DNA from: Auanema rhodensis
Lineage: Eukaryota > Nematoda > Chromadorea > Rhabditida > Rhabditidae
Length of the DNA: 64,000 nucleotides
Assembly (NCBI GenBank): GCA_964057225.1
Contig: OZ059896.1
Coordinates: forward strand, 4,402,001 to 4,466,000
Direction: 5' to 3'
Shown here in pieces: positions 24,642-37,131 of the stretch (its first letter is position 1; the number at the start of each line of letters is the position of its first letter). Both the position numbers and the translations under genes were made by a program. Under the pieces are notes generated by a model. The model was not told where the DNA came from, made no database searches, and saw nothing but the letters and a program-made list of their open reading frames with translations.

Positions 24642-26049
24642 AAAGTTCACGTAAATTTCAAAGTCATGGTTACCATGAACCAATATCAATAAAAATTTGT
24701 TTTTAGACTAATATGGACATGGGGAATCTAATTTTGAAAACCGCATCTCTTTATCTTTCACGTGAAGCGAGTTACATACCAAGTGCACATCACGTGTACA
24801 TTTAATTAGCATAAATTAAAGTTCACGTAAATTTCAAAGTCATGGTTACCATGAACCAATATCAATAAAAATTTGTTTTTAGACTAATATGGACATGGGG
24901 AATCTAATTTTGAAAACCGCATCTCTTTATCTTTCACGTGAAGCGAGTTACATACCAAGTGCACATCACGTGTACATTTAATTAGCATAAATTAAAGTTC
25001 ACGTAAATTTCAAAGTCATGGTTACCATGCACCAATATCAATAAAAATTTATTTTTAGACTAATATGGACATGGGGAATCTAATTGTGAAAACCGCATCT
25101 CTTTATCTTTCAAGTGAAGCGAGTTACATACCAAGTGCACATCACGTGTACATTTAATTAGCATAAATTAAAGTTCACGTAAATTTCAAAGTCATGGTTA
25201 CCATGCACCAATATCAATAAAAATTTGTTTTTAGACTAATATGGACATGGGGAATCTAATTTTGAAAATCGCATCTCTTTATCTTTCACGTGAAGCAAGT
25301 TACATACCAAGTGCACATCACGTGTACATTTAATTAGCATAAATTAAAGTTCACGTAAATTTCAAAGTCATGGTTACCATGAACCAATATCAATAAAAAT
25401 TTGTTTTTAGACTAATATGGACATGGGGAATCTAATTTTGAAAACCGCATCTCTTTATCTTTCACGTGAAGCGAGTTACATACCAAGTGCACATCACGTG
25501 TACATTTAATTAGCATAAATTAAAGTTCACGTAAATTTCAAAGTCATGGTTACCATGAACCAATATCAATAAAAATTTGTTTTTAGACTAATATGGACAT
25601 GGGGAATCTAATTTTGAAAACCGCATCTCTTTATCTTTCACGTGAAGCGAGTTACATACCAAGTGCACATCACGTGTACATTTAATTAGCATAAATTAAA
25701 GTTCACGTAAATTTCAAAGTCATGGTTACCATGCACCAATATCAATAAAAATTTGTTTTTAGACTAATATGGACATGGGGAATCTAATTGTGAAAACCGC
25801 ATCTCTTTATCTTTCAAGTGAAGCGAGTTACATACCAAGTGCACATCACGTGTACATTTAATTAGCATAAATTAAAGTTCACGTAAATTTCAAAGTCATG
25901 GTTACCATGCACCAATATCAATAAAAATTTGTTTTTAGACTAATATGGACATGGGGAATCTAATTTTGAAAATCGCATCTCTTTATCTTTCACGTGAAGC
26001 GAGTTACATACCAAGTGCACATCACGTGTACATTTAATTAGCATAAATT
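24642..26049. repeat. 4-monomer tandem duplication with T93G (2 x 704 bp)
   Basis: The order consensus, consensus, T93G+A120, C37+C100T occurs at 24642 and again at 25346. T93G (AATTGTG at 25086 and 25790) is confined to this block. Private differences are G58A in the first copy near 25051 and a G128A CpG transition near 25297. Confidence 0.82.
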
Positions 26050-26401
26050 AAAGTTCACGTAAATTTCAAAGTCATGGTTACCATGAACCAATATCAATAA
26101 AAATTTGTTTTTAGACTAATATGGACATGGGGAATCTAATTTTGAAAACCGCATCTCTTTATCTTTCACGTGAAGCGAGTTACATACCAAGTGCACATCA
26201 CGTGTACATTTAATTAGCATAAATTAAAGTTCACGTAAATTTCAAAGTCATGGTTACCATGCACCAATATCAATAAAAATTTGTTTTTAGACTAATATGG
26301 ACATGGGGAATCTAATTTTGAAAACCGCATCTCTTTATCTTTCACGTGAAGCGAGTTACATACCAAGTGCACATCACGTGTACATTTAATTAGCATAAAT
26401 T
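26050..26401. repeat. Two near-consensus monomers linking domains
   Basis: One A37 and one C37 monomer, without other diagnostic variants. They separate the T93G block from the A65/T140-rich domain that starts at 26402. Confidence 0.6.
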
Positions 26402-29400
26402 AAAGTTCACGTAAATTTCAAAGTCATGGTTACCATGAACCAATATCAATAAAAATTTGTTTTAAACTAATATGGACATGGGGAATCTAATTTTGAAAAC
26501 CGCATCTCTTTATCTTTCACGTGAAGCGAGTTACATACCTAGTGCACATCACGTGTACATTTAATTAGCATAAATTAAAGTTCACGTAAATTTCAAAGTC
26601 ATGGTTACCATGCACCAATATCAATAAAAATTTGTTTTTAAACTAATATGGACATGGGGAATCTAATTTTGAAAACCGCATCTCTTTATCTTTCACGTGA
26701 AGCGAGTTACATATCTAGTGCACATCACGTGTACATTTAATTAGCATAAATTAAAGTTCACGTAAATTTCAAAGTCATGGTTACCATGAACCAATATCGA
26801 TAAAAATTTGTTTTTAAACTAATATGGACATGGGGAATCTAATTTTGAAAACCGCATCTCTTTATCTTTCACGTGAAGCGAGTTACATACCAAGTGCACA
26901 TCACGTGTACATTTAATTAGCATAAATTAAAGTTCACGTAAATTTCAAAGTCATGGTTACCATGAACCAATATCAATAAAAATTTGTTTTTAAACTAATA
27001 TGGACATGGGGAATCTAATTTTGAAAACCGCATCTTTTTATCTTTCACGTGAAGCGAGTTACATACCTAGTGCACATCACGTGTACATTTAATTAGCATA
27101 AATTAAAGTTCACGTAAATTTCAAAGTCATGGTTACGATGCACCAATATCAATAAAAATTTGTTTTTAAACTAATATGGACATGGGGAATCTAATTTTGA
27201 AAACCGCATCTCTTTATCTTTCACGTGAAGCGAGTTACATACCTAGTGCACATCACGTGTACATTTAATTAGCATAAATTAAAGTTCACGTAAATTTCAA
27301 AGTCATGGTTACCATGAACCAATATCAATAAAAATTTGTTTTTAAACTAATATGGACATGGGGAATCTAATTTTGAAAACCGCATCTCTTTATCTTTCAC
27401 GTGAAGCGAGTTACATACCTAGTGCACATCACGTGTACATTTAATTAGCATAAATTAAAGTTCACGTAAATTTCAAAGACATGGTTACCATGAACCAATA
27501 TCAATAAAAATTTGTTTTAAACTGATATGGACATGGGGAATCTAATTTTGAAAACCGCATCTCTTTATCTTTCACGTGAAGCGAGTTACATACCTAGTGC
27601 ACATCACGTGTACATTTAATTAGCATAAATTAAAGTTCACGTAAATTTCAAAGTCATGGTTACCATGCACCAATATCAATAAAAATTTGTTTTTAAACTA
27701 ATATGGACATGGGGAATCTAATTTTGAAAACCGCATCTCTTTATCTTTCACGTGAAGCGAGTTACATACCAAGTGCACATCACGTGTACATTTAATTAGC
27801 ATAAATTAAAGTTCACGTAAATTTCAAAGTCATGGTTACCATGAACCAATATCAATAAAAATTTGTTTTTAGACTAATATGGACATGGGGAATCTAATTT
27901 TGAAAACCGCATCTCTTTATCTTTCACGTGAAGCGAGTTACATACCAAGTGCACATCACGTGTACTTTTAATTAGCATAAATTAAAGTTCACGTAAATTT
28001 CAAAGTCATGGTTACCATGAACCAATATCAATAAAAATTTGTTTTTAGACTAATATGGACATGGGGAATCTAATTTTGAAAACCGCATCTCTTTATCTTT
28101 CACGTGAAGCGAGTTACATACCTAGTGCACATCACGTGTACATTTAATTAGCATAAATTAAAGTTCACGTAAATTTCAAAGTCATGGTTACCATGAACCA
28201 ATATCAATAAAAATTTGTTTTTAGTTTAATATGGACATGGGGAATCTAATTTTGAAAACCGCATCTCTTTATCTTTCACGTGAAGCGAGTTACATACCAA
28301 GTGCACATCACGTGTACATTTAATTAGCATAAATTAAAGTTCACGTAAATTTCAAAGTCATGGTTACCATGCACCAATATTAATAAAAATTTGTTTTTAG
28401 ACTAATATGGACATGGGGAATCTAATTTTGAAAACCGCATCTCTTTATCTTTCACGTGAAGCGAGTTACATACCAAGTGCACATCACGTGTACATTTAAT
28501 TAGCATAAATTAAAGTTCACGTAAATTTCAAAGTCATGGTTACCATGAACCAATATCAATAAAAATTTGTTTTTAGACTAATATGGACATGGGGAATCTA
28601 ATTTTGAAAACCGCATCTCTTTATCTTTCACGTGAAGCGAGTTACATACCAAGTGCACATCACGTGTACATTTAATTAGCATAAATTAAAGTTCACGTAA
28701 ATTTCAAAGTCATGGTTACCATGCACCAATATCAATAAAAATTTGTTTTTAGACTAATTTGAACATGGGGAATCTAATTTTGAAAACCGCATCTCTTTAT
28801 CTTTCAAGTGAAGCGAGTTACATACCAAGTGCACTTCACGTGTACATTTAATTAGCATAAATTAAAGTTCACGTAAATTTCAAAGTCATGGTTACCATGA
28901 ACCAATATCAATAAAAATTTGTTTTTAAACTAATATGGACATGGGGAATCTAATTTTGAAAACCGCATCTCTTTATCTTTCACGTGAAGCGAGTTACATA
29001 CCAAGTGCACATCACGTGTACATTTAATTAGCATAAATTAAAGTTCACGTAAATTTCAAAGTCATGGTTACCATGAACCAATATCAATAAAAATTTGTTT
29101 TTAGACTAATATGGACATGGGGAATCTAATTTTGAAAACCGCATCTCTTTATCTTTCACGTGAAGCGAGTTACATACCAAGTGCACATCACGTGTACATT
29201 TAATTAGCATAAATTAAAGTTCACGTAAATTTCAAAGTCATGGTTACCATGAACCAATATCAATAAAAATTTGTTTTTAGACTAATATGGACATGGGGAA
29301 TCTAATTTTGAAAATCGCATCTCTTTATCTTTCACGTGAAGCGAGTTACATACCAAGTGCACATCACGTGTACATTTAATTAGCATAAATTAAAGTTCAC

Positions 29401-30270
29401 GTAAATTTCAAAGTCATGGTTACCATGAACCAATATCAATAAAAATTTGTTTTTAGACTAATTTGAACATGGGGAATCTAATTTTGAAAACCGCATCTCT
29501 TTATCTTTCAAGTGAAGCGAGTTACATACCAAGTGCACTTCACGTGTACATTTAATTAGCATAAATTAAAGTTCACGTAAATTTCAAAGTCATGGTTACC
29601 ATGAACCAATATCAATAAAAATTTGTTTTTAGACTAATTTGAACATGGGAAATCTAATTTTGAAAACCGCATCTCTTTATCTTTCAAGTGAAGCGAGTTA
29701 CATACCAAGTGCACTTCACGTGTACATTTAATTAGCATAAATTAAAGTTCACGTAAATTTCAAAGTCATGGTTACCATGAACCAATATCAATAAAAATTT
29801 GTTTTTAGACTAATTTGAACATGGGGAATCTAATTTTGAAAACCGCATCTCTTTATCTTTCAAGTGAAGCGAGTTACATACCAAGTGCACTTCACGTGTA
29901 CATTTAATTAGCATAAATTAAAGTTCACGTAAATTTCAAAGTCATGGTTACCATGAACCAATATCAATAAAAATTTGTTTTTAAACTAATATGGACATGG
30001 GGAATCTAATTTTGAAAACCGCATCTCTTTATCTTTCACGTGAAGCGAGTTACATACCAAGTGCACATCACGTGTACATTTAATTAGCATAAATTAAAGT
30101 TCACGTAAATTTCAAAGTCATGGTTACCATGAACCAATATCAATAAAAATTTGTTTTAAACTAATATGGACATGGGGAATCTAATTTTGAAAACCGCATC
30201 TCTTTATCTTTCACGTGAAGCGAGTTACATACCTAGTGCACATCACGTGTACATTTAATTAGCATAAATT
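26402..30270. repeat. A65/T140-rich domain, 22-monomer unit (copy 1)
   Basis: Twenty-two monomers, many with A65 (TTTTTAAAC) and T140 (CCTAG). The order of 26929-27983 (C107T type, C37+A65, A65+T140, T23A+deleted T, C37+A65, consensus) recurs at 30799-31853 with 3,870-bp offset, that is 22 x 176 minus two deleted bases. The interior is more variable: 28160 has a TTAGTTTAA change and 28688-29919 carry T72+A75+T148 types. It is a diverged HOR in comparison with the left domain. Confidence 0.65.
29392..29919. repeat. Three consecutive T72+A75+A120+T148 monomers
   Basis: The monomers at 29392, 29568 and 29744 share four uncommon variants (ATTTGAAC, AAGTG, GCACTTCACG). They differ from one another only at G83A in the middle one, as far as I can read. 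A related monomer lies four units upstream (28688). This is the clearest single-monomer amplification in the window. Confidence 0.82.
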
Positions 30271-33085
30271 AAAGTTCACGTAAATTTCAAAGTCATGGTT
30301 ACCATGCACCAATATCAATAAAAATTTGTTTTTAAACTAATATGGACATGGGGAATCTAATTTTGAAAACCGCATCTCTTTATCTTTCACGTGAAGCGAG
30401 TTACATATCTAGTGCACATCACGTGTACATTTAATTAGCATAAATTAAAGTTCACGTAAATTTCAAAGTCATGGTTACCATGCACCAATATCAATAAAAA
30501 TTTGTTTTTAAACTAATATGGACATGGGGAATCTAATTTTGAAAACCGCATCTCTTTATCTTTCACGTGAAGCGAGTTACATACCTAGTGCACATCACGT
30601 GTACATTTAATTAGCATAAATTAAAGTTCACGTAAATTTCAAAGTCATGGTTACCATGAACCAATATCAATAAAAATTTGTTTTTAAACTAATATGGACA
30701 TGGGGAATCTAATTTTGAAAACCGCATCTCTTTATCTTTCACGTGAAGCGAGTTACATACCAAGTGCACATCACGTGTACATTTAATTAGCATAAATTAA
30801 AGTTCACGTAAATTTCAAAGTCATGGTTACCATGAACCAATATCAATAAAAATTTGTTTTTAAACTAATATGGACATGGGGAATCTAATTTTGAAAACCG
30901 TATCTTTTTATCTTTCACGTGAAGCGAGTTACATACCTAGTGCACATCACGTGTACATTTAATTAGCATAAATTAAAGTTCACGTAAATTTCAAAGTCAT
31001 GGTTACCATGCACCAATATCAATAAAAATTTGTTTTTAAACTAATATGGACATGGGGAATCTAATTTTGAAAACCGCATCTCTTTATCTTTCACGTGAAG
31101 CGAGTTACATACCTAGTGCACATCACGTGTACATTTAATTAGCATAAATTAAAGTTCACGTAAATTTCAAAGTCATGGTTACCATGAACCAATATCAATA
31201 AAAATTTGTTTTTAATTTAATATGGACATGGGGAATCTAATTTTGAAAACCGCATCTCTTTATCTTTCACGTGAAGCGAGTTACATACCTAGTGCACATC
31301 ACGTGTACATTTAATTAGCATAAATTAAAGTTCACGTAAATTTCAAAGACATGGTTACCATGAACCAATATCAATAAAAATTTGTTTTAAACTAATATGG
31401 ACATGGGTAATCTAATTTTGAAAACCGCATCTCTTTATCTTTCACGTGAAGCGAGTTACATACCTAGTGCACATCACGTGTACATTTAATTAGCATAAAT
31501 TAAAGTTCACGTAAATTTCAAAGTCATGGTTACCATGCACCAATATCAATAAAAATTTGTTTTTAAACTAATATGGACATGGGGAATCTAATTTTGAAAA
31601 CCGTATCTCTTTATCTTTCACGTGAAGCGAGTTACATACCTAGTGCACATCACGTGTACATTTAATTAGCATAAATTAAAGTTCACGTAAATTTCAAAGT
31701 CATGGTTACCATGAACCAATATCAATAAAAATTTGTTTTTAGACTAATATGGACATGGGGAATCTAATTTTGAAAACCGCATCTCTTTATCTTTCACGTG
31801 AAGCGAGTTACATACCAAGTGCACATCACGTGTACATTTAATTAGCATAAATTAAAGTTCACGTAAATTTCAAAGTCATGGTTACCATGAACCAATATCA
31901 ATAAAAATTTGTTTTTAGACTAATATGGACATGGGGAATCTAATTTTGAAAACCGCATCTCTTTATCTTTCACGTGAAGCGAGTTACATACCAAGTGCAC
32001 ATCACGTGTACATTTAATTAGCATAAATTAAAGTTCACGTAAATTTCAAAGTCATGGTTACCATGAACCAATATCGATAAAAATTTGTTTTTAGACTAAT
32101 ATGGACATGGGGAATCTAATTTTGAAAACCGCATCTCTTTATCTTTCACGTGAAGCGAGTTACATACCTAGTGCACATCACGTGTACATTTAATTAGCAT
32201 AAATTAAAGTTCACGTAAATTTCAAAGTCATGGTTACCATGAACCAATATCAATAAAAATTTGTTTTTAGACTAATATGGACATGGGGAATCTAATTATG
32301 AAAACCGCATCTCTTTATCTTTCACGTGAAGCGAGTTACATACCAAGTGCACATCACGTGTACATTTAATTAGCATAAATTAAAGTTCACGTAAATTTCA
32401 AAGTCATGGTTACCATGCACCAATATTAATAAAAATTTGTTTTTAGACTAATATGGACATGGGGAATCTAATTTTGAAAACCGCATCTCTTTATCTTTCA
32501 CGTGAAGCGAGTTACATACCAAGTGCACATCACGTGTACATTTAATTAGCATAAATTAAAGTTCACGTAAATTTCAAAGTCATGGTTACCATGAACCAAT
32601 ATCAATAAAAATTTGTTTTTAGACTAATATGGACATGGGGAATCTAATTTTGAAAACCGCATCTCTTTATCTTTCACGTGAAGCGAGTTACATACCTAGT
32701 GCACATCACGTGTACATTTAATTAGCATAAATTAAAGTTCACGTAAATTTCAAAGTCATGGTTACCATGCACCAATATCAATAAAAATTTGTTTTTAGAC
32801 TAATTTGAACATGGGGAATCTAATTTTGAAAACCGCATCTCTTTATCTTTCAAGTGAAGCGAGTTACATATCTAGTGCACATCACGTGTACATTTAATTA
32901 GCATAAATTAAAGTTCACGTAAATTTCAAAGTCATGGTTACCATGAACCAATATCAATAAAAATTTGTTTTTAGACTAATTTGAACATGGGGAATCTAAT
33001 TTTGAAAACCGCATCTCTTTATCTTTCAAGTGAAGCGAGTTACATACCAAGTGCACTTCTTGTGTACATTTAATTAGCATAAATT
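30271..33085. repeat. A65/T140-rich domain, second diverged unit
   Basis: It begins with a C37+A65 monomer having ATATCTAG (C138T plus T140), as at 26577. It then repeats the 22-monomer order through 31853, and continues with A47G+T140 (32030), T93A (32206) and C37+T46 (32382), an order reused at 35548, 37132 and 42584. Monomer 32910 is exceptional: it has A120 and a damaged third site (CTTCTTGTG), so both CACGTG cores are lost. Confidence 0.68.
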
Positions 33086-34140
33086 AAAGTTCACGTAAAT
33101 TTCAAAGTCATGGTTACCATGAACCAATATCAATAAAAATTTGTTTTTAGACTAATTTGAACATGGGGAATCTAATTTTGAAAACCGCATCTCTTTATCT
33201 TTCAAGTGAAGCGAGTTACATACCAAGTGCACATCACGTGTACATTTAATTAGCATAAATTAAAGTTCACGTAAATTTCAAAGTCATGGTTACCATGAAC
33301 CAATATCAATAAAAATTTGTTTTTAAACTAATATGGACATGGGGAATCTAATTTTGAAAACCGTATCTTTTTTTCTTTCACGTGAAGCGAGTTACATACC
33401 TAGTGCACATCACGTGTACATTTAATTAGCATAAATTAAAGTTCACGTAAATTTCAAAGTCATGGTTACCATGCACCAATATCAATAAAAATTTGTTTTT
33501 AAACTAATATGGACATGGGGAATCTAATTTTGAAAACCGCATCTCTTTATCTTTCACGTGAAGCGAGTTACATACCTAGTGCACATCACGTGTACATTTA
33601 ATTAGCATAAATTAAAGTTCACGTAAATTTCAAAGTCATGGTTACCATGAACCAATATCAATAAAAATTTGTTTTTAAACTAATATGGACATGGGGAATC
33701 TAATTTTGAAAACCGCATCTCTTTATCTTTCACGTGAAGCGAGTTACATACCTAGTGCACATCACGTGTACATTTAATTAGCATAAATTAAAGTTCACGT
33801 AAATTTCAAAGACATGGTTACCATGAACCAATATCAATAAAAATTTGTTTTAAACTAATATGGACATGGGTAATCTAATTTTGAAAACCGCATCTCTTTA
33901 TCTTTCACGTGAAGCGAGTTACATACCTAGTGCACATCACGTGTACATTTAATTAGCATAAATTAAAGTTCACGTAAATTTCAAAGTCATGGTTACCATG
34001 CACCAATATCAATAAAAATTTGTTTTTAAACTAATATGGACATGGGGAATCTAATTTTGAAAACCGTATCTCTTTATCTTTCACGTGAAGCGAGTTACAT
34101 ACCTAGTGCACATCACGTGTACATTTAATTAGCATAAATT
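33086..34140. repeat. 6-monomer tandem duplication, copy 1 (1,055 bp)
   Basis: The order is T72+A75+A120; A65 with a distinctive C103T and T-rich stretch (GTATCTTTTTTTC); C37+A65; A65; T23A with deleted T; C37+A65+C103T. One deleted base makes the unit 1,055 bp. The next copy abuts it directly. Confidence 0.88.
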
Positions 34141-35195
34141 AAAGTTCACGTAAATTTCAAAGTCATGGTTACCATGAACCAATATCAATAAAAATTTGTT
34201 TTTAGACTAATTTGAACATGGGGAATCTAATTTTGAAAACCGCATCTCTTTATCTTTCAAGTGAAGCGAGTTACATACCAAGTGCACATCACGTGTACAT
34301 TTAATTAGCATAAATTAAAGTTCACGTAAATTTCAAAGTCATGGTTACCATGAACCAATATCAATAAAAATTTGTTTTTAAACTAATATGGACATGGGGA
34401 ATCTAATTTTGAAAACCGTATCTTTTTTTCTTTCACGTGAAGCGAGTTACATACCTAGTGCACATCACGTGTACATTTAATTAGCATAAATTAAAGTTCA
34501 CGTAAATTTCAAAGTCATGGTTACCATGCACCAATATCAATAAAAATTTGTTTTTAAACTAATATGGACATGGGGAATCTAATTTTGAAAACCGCATCTC
34601 TTTATCTTTCACGTGAAGCGAGTTACATACCTAGTGCACATCACGTGTACATTTAATTAGCATAAATTAAAGTTCACGTAAATTTCAAAGTCATGGTTAC
34701 CATGAACCAATATCAATAAAAATTTGTTTCTAAACTAATATGGACATGGGGAATCTAATTTTGAAAACCGCATCTCTTTATCTTTCACGTGAAGCGAGTT
34801 ACATACCTAGTGCACATCACGTGTACATTTAATTAGCATAAATTAAAGTTCACGTAAATTTCAAAGACATGGTTACCATGAACCAATATCAATAAAAATT
34901 TGTTTTAAACTAATATGGACATGGGTAATCTAATTTTGAAAACCGCATCTCTTTATCTTTCACGTGAAGCGAGTTACATACCTAGTGCACATCACGTGTA
35001 CATTTAATTAGCATAAATTAAAGTTCACGTAAATTTCAAAGTCATGGTTACCATGCACCAATATCAATAAAAATTTGTTTTTAAACTAATATGGACATGG
35101 GGAATCTAATTTTGAAAACCGTATCTCTTTATCTTTCACGTGAAGCGAGTTACATACCTAGTGCACATCACGTGTACATTTAATTAGCATAAATT
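34141..35195. repeat. 6-monomer tandem duplication, copy 2 (1,055 bp)
   Basis: It matches 33086-34140 monomer for monomer, including the rare T-rich change near 34430. The only clear difference I found is T62C in the third A65 monomer near 34730. The near identity implies a recent duplication. Confidence 0.88.
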
Positions 35196-37131
35196 AAAGT
35201 TCACGTAAATTTCAAAGTCATGGTTACCATGAACCAATATCAATAAAAATTTGTTTTTAGACTAATATGGACATGGGGAATCTAATTTTGAAAACCGCAT
35301 CTCTTTATCTTTCACGTGAAGCGAGTTACATACCAAGTGCACATCACGTGTACATTTAATTAGCATAAATTAAAGTTCACGTAAATTTCAAAGTCATGGT
35401 TACCATGAACCAATATCAATAAAAATTTGTTTTTAGACTAATATGGACATGGGGAATCTAATTTTGAAAACCGCATCTCTTTATCTTTCACGTGAAGCGA
35501 GTTACATACCAAGTGCACATCACGTGTACATTTAATTAGCATAAATTAAAGTTCACGTAAATTTCAAAGTCATGGTTACCATGAACCAATATCGATAAAA
35601 ATTTGTTTTTAGACTAATATGGACATGGGGAATCTAATTTTGAAAACCGCATCTCTTTATCTTTCACGTGAAGCGAGTTACATACCTAGTGCACATCACG
35701 TGTACATTTAATTAGCATAAATTAAAGTTCACGTAAATTTCAAAGTCATGGTTACCATGAACCAATATCAATAAAAATTTGTTTTTAGACTAATATGGAC
35801 ATGGGAAATCTAATTATGAAAACCGCATCTCTTTATCTTTCACGTGAAGCGAGTTACATACCAAGTGCACATCACGTGTACATTTAATTAGCATAAATTA
35901 AAGTTCACGTAAATTTCAAAGTCATGGTTACCATGCACCAATATTAATAAAAATTTGTTTTTAGACTAATATGGACATGGGAAATCTAATTATGAAAACC
36001 GCATCTCTTTATCTTTCACGTGAAGCGAGTTACATACCAAGTGCACATCACGTGTACATTTAATTAGCATAAATTAAAGTTCACGTAAATTTCAAAGTCA
36101 TGGTTACCATGCACCAATATTAATAAAAATTTGTTTTTAGACTAATATGGACATGGGGAATCTAATTTTGAAAACCGCATCTCTTTATCTTTCACGTGAA
36201 GCGAGTTACATACCAAGTGCACATCACGTGTACATTTAATTAGCATAAATTAAAGTTCACGTAAATTTCAAAGTCATGGTTACCATGAACCAATATCGAT
36301 AAAAATTTGTTTTTAGACTAATATGGACATGGGGAATCTAATTATGAAAACCGCATCTCTTTATCTTTCACGTGAAGCGAGTTACATACCAAGTGCACAT
36401 CACGTGTACATTTAATTAGCATAAATTAAAGTTCACGTAAATTTCAAAGTCATGGTTACCATGCACCAATATTAATAAAAATTTGTTTTTAGACTAATAT
36501 GGACATGGGGAATCTAATTTTGAAAACCGCATCTCTTTATCTTTCACGTGAAGCGAGTTACATACCAAGTGCACATCACGTGTACATTTAATTAGCATAA
36601 ATTAAAGTTCACGTAAATTTCAAAGTCATGGTTACCATGAACCAATATCAATAAAAATTTGTTTTTAGACTAATATGGACATGGGGAATCTAATTTTGAA
36701 AACCGCATCTCTTTATCTTTCACGTGAAGCGAGTTACATACCAAGTGCACATCACGTGTACATTTAATTAGCATAAATTAAAGTTCACGTAAATTTCAAA
36801 GTCATGGTTACCATGCACCAATATCAATAAAAATTTGTTTTTAGACTAATATGGACACGGAGAATCTAATTTTGAAAACCGCATCTCTTTATCTTTCACG
36901 TGAAGCGAGTTACATACCAAGTGCACATCACGTGTACATTTAATTAGCATAAATTAAAGTTCACGTAAATTTCAAAGTCATGGTTACCATGCACCAATAT
37001 CAATAAAAATTTGTTTTTAAACTAATATGGACATGGGGAATCTAATTTTGAAAACCGCATCTCTTTATCTTTCACGTGAAGCGAGTTACATACCAAGTGC
37101 ACATCACGTGTACATTTAATTAGCATAAATT
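35196..37131. repeat. Linker domain with T93A and A47G types
   Basis: Eleven monomers. The first five (consensus, consensus, A47G+T140, T93A, C37+T46) follow the order of 31678-32557 at 3,518-bp offset. G83A marks 35724 and 35900. It contains the hybrid at 36252, and its stretch 36252-37131 is largely repeated at 40650-41529. The first T79C+G82A monomer (GACACGGAGA) appears at 36780. Confidence 0.68.
36252..36427. repeat. Hybrid monomer: A47G left, T93A right (copy 1)
   Basis: Elsewhere A47G+T140 and T93A occupy two successive monomers followed by a C37+T46 type. Here one monomer has G47 and A93 without T140, and the C37+T46 type follows directly. An exchange between bases 48 and 92 that deletes exactly one monomer explains it. 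Confidence 0.7.
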
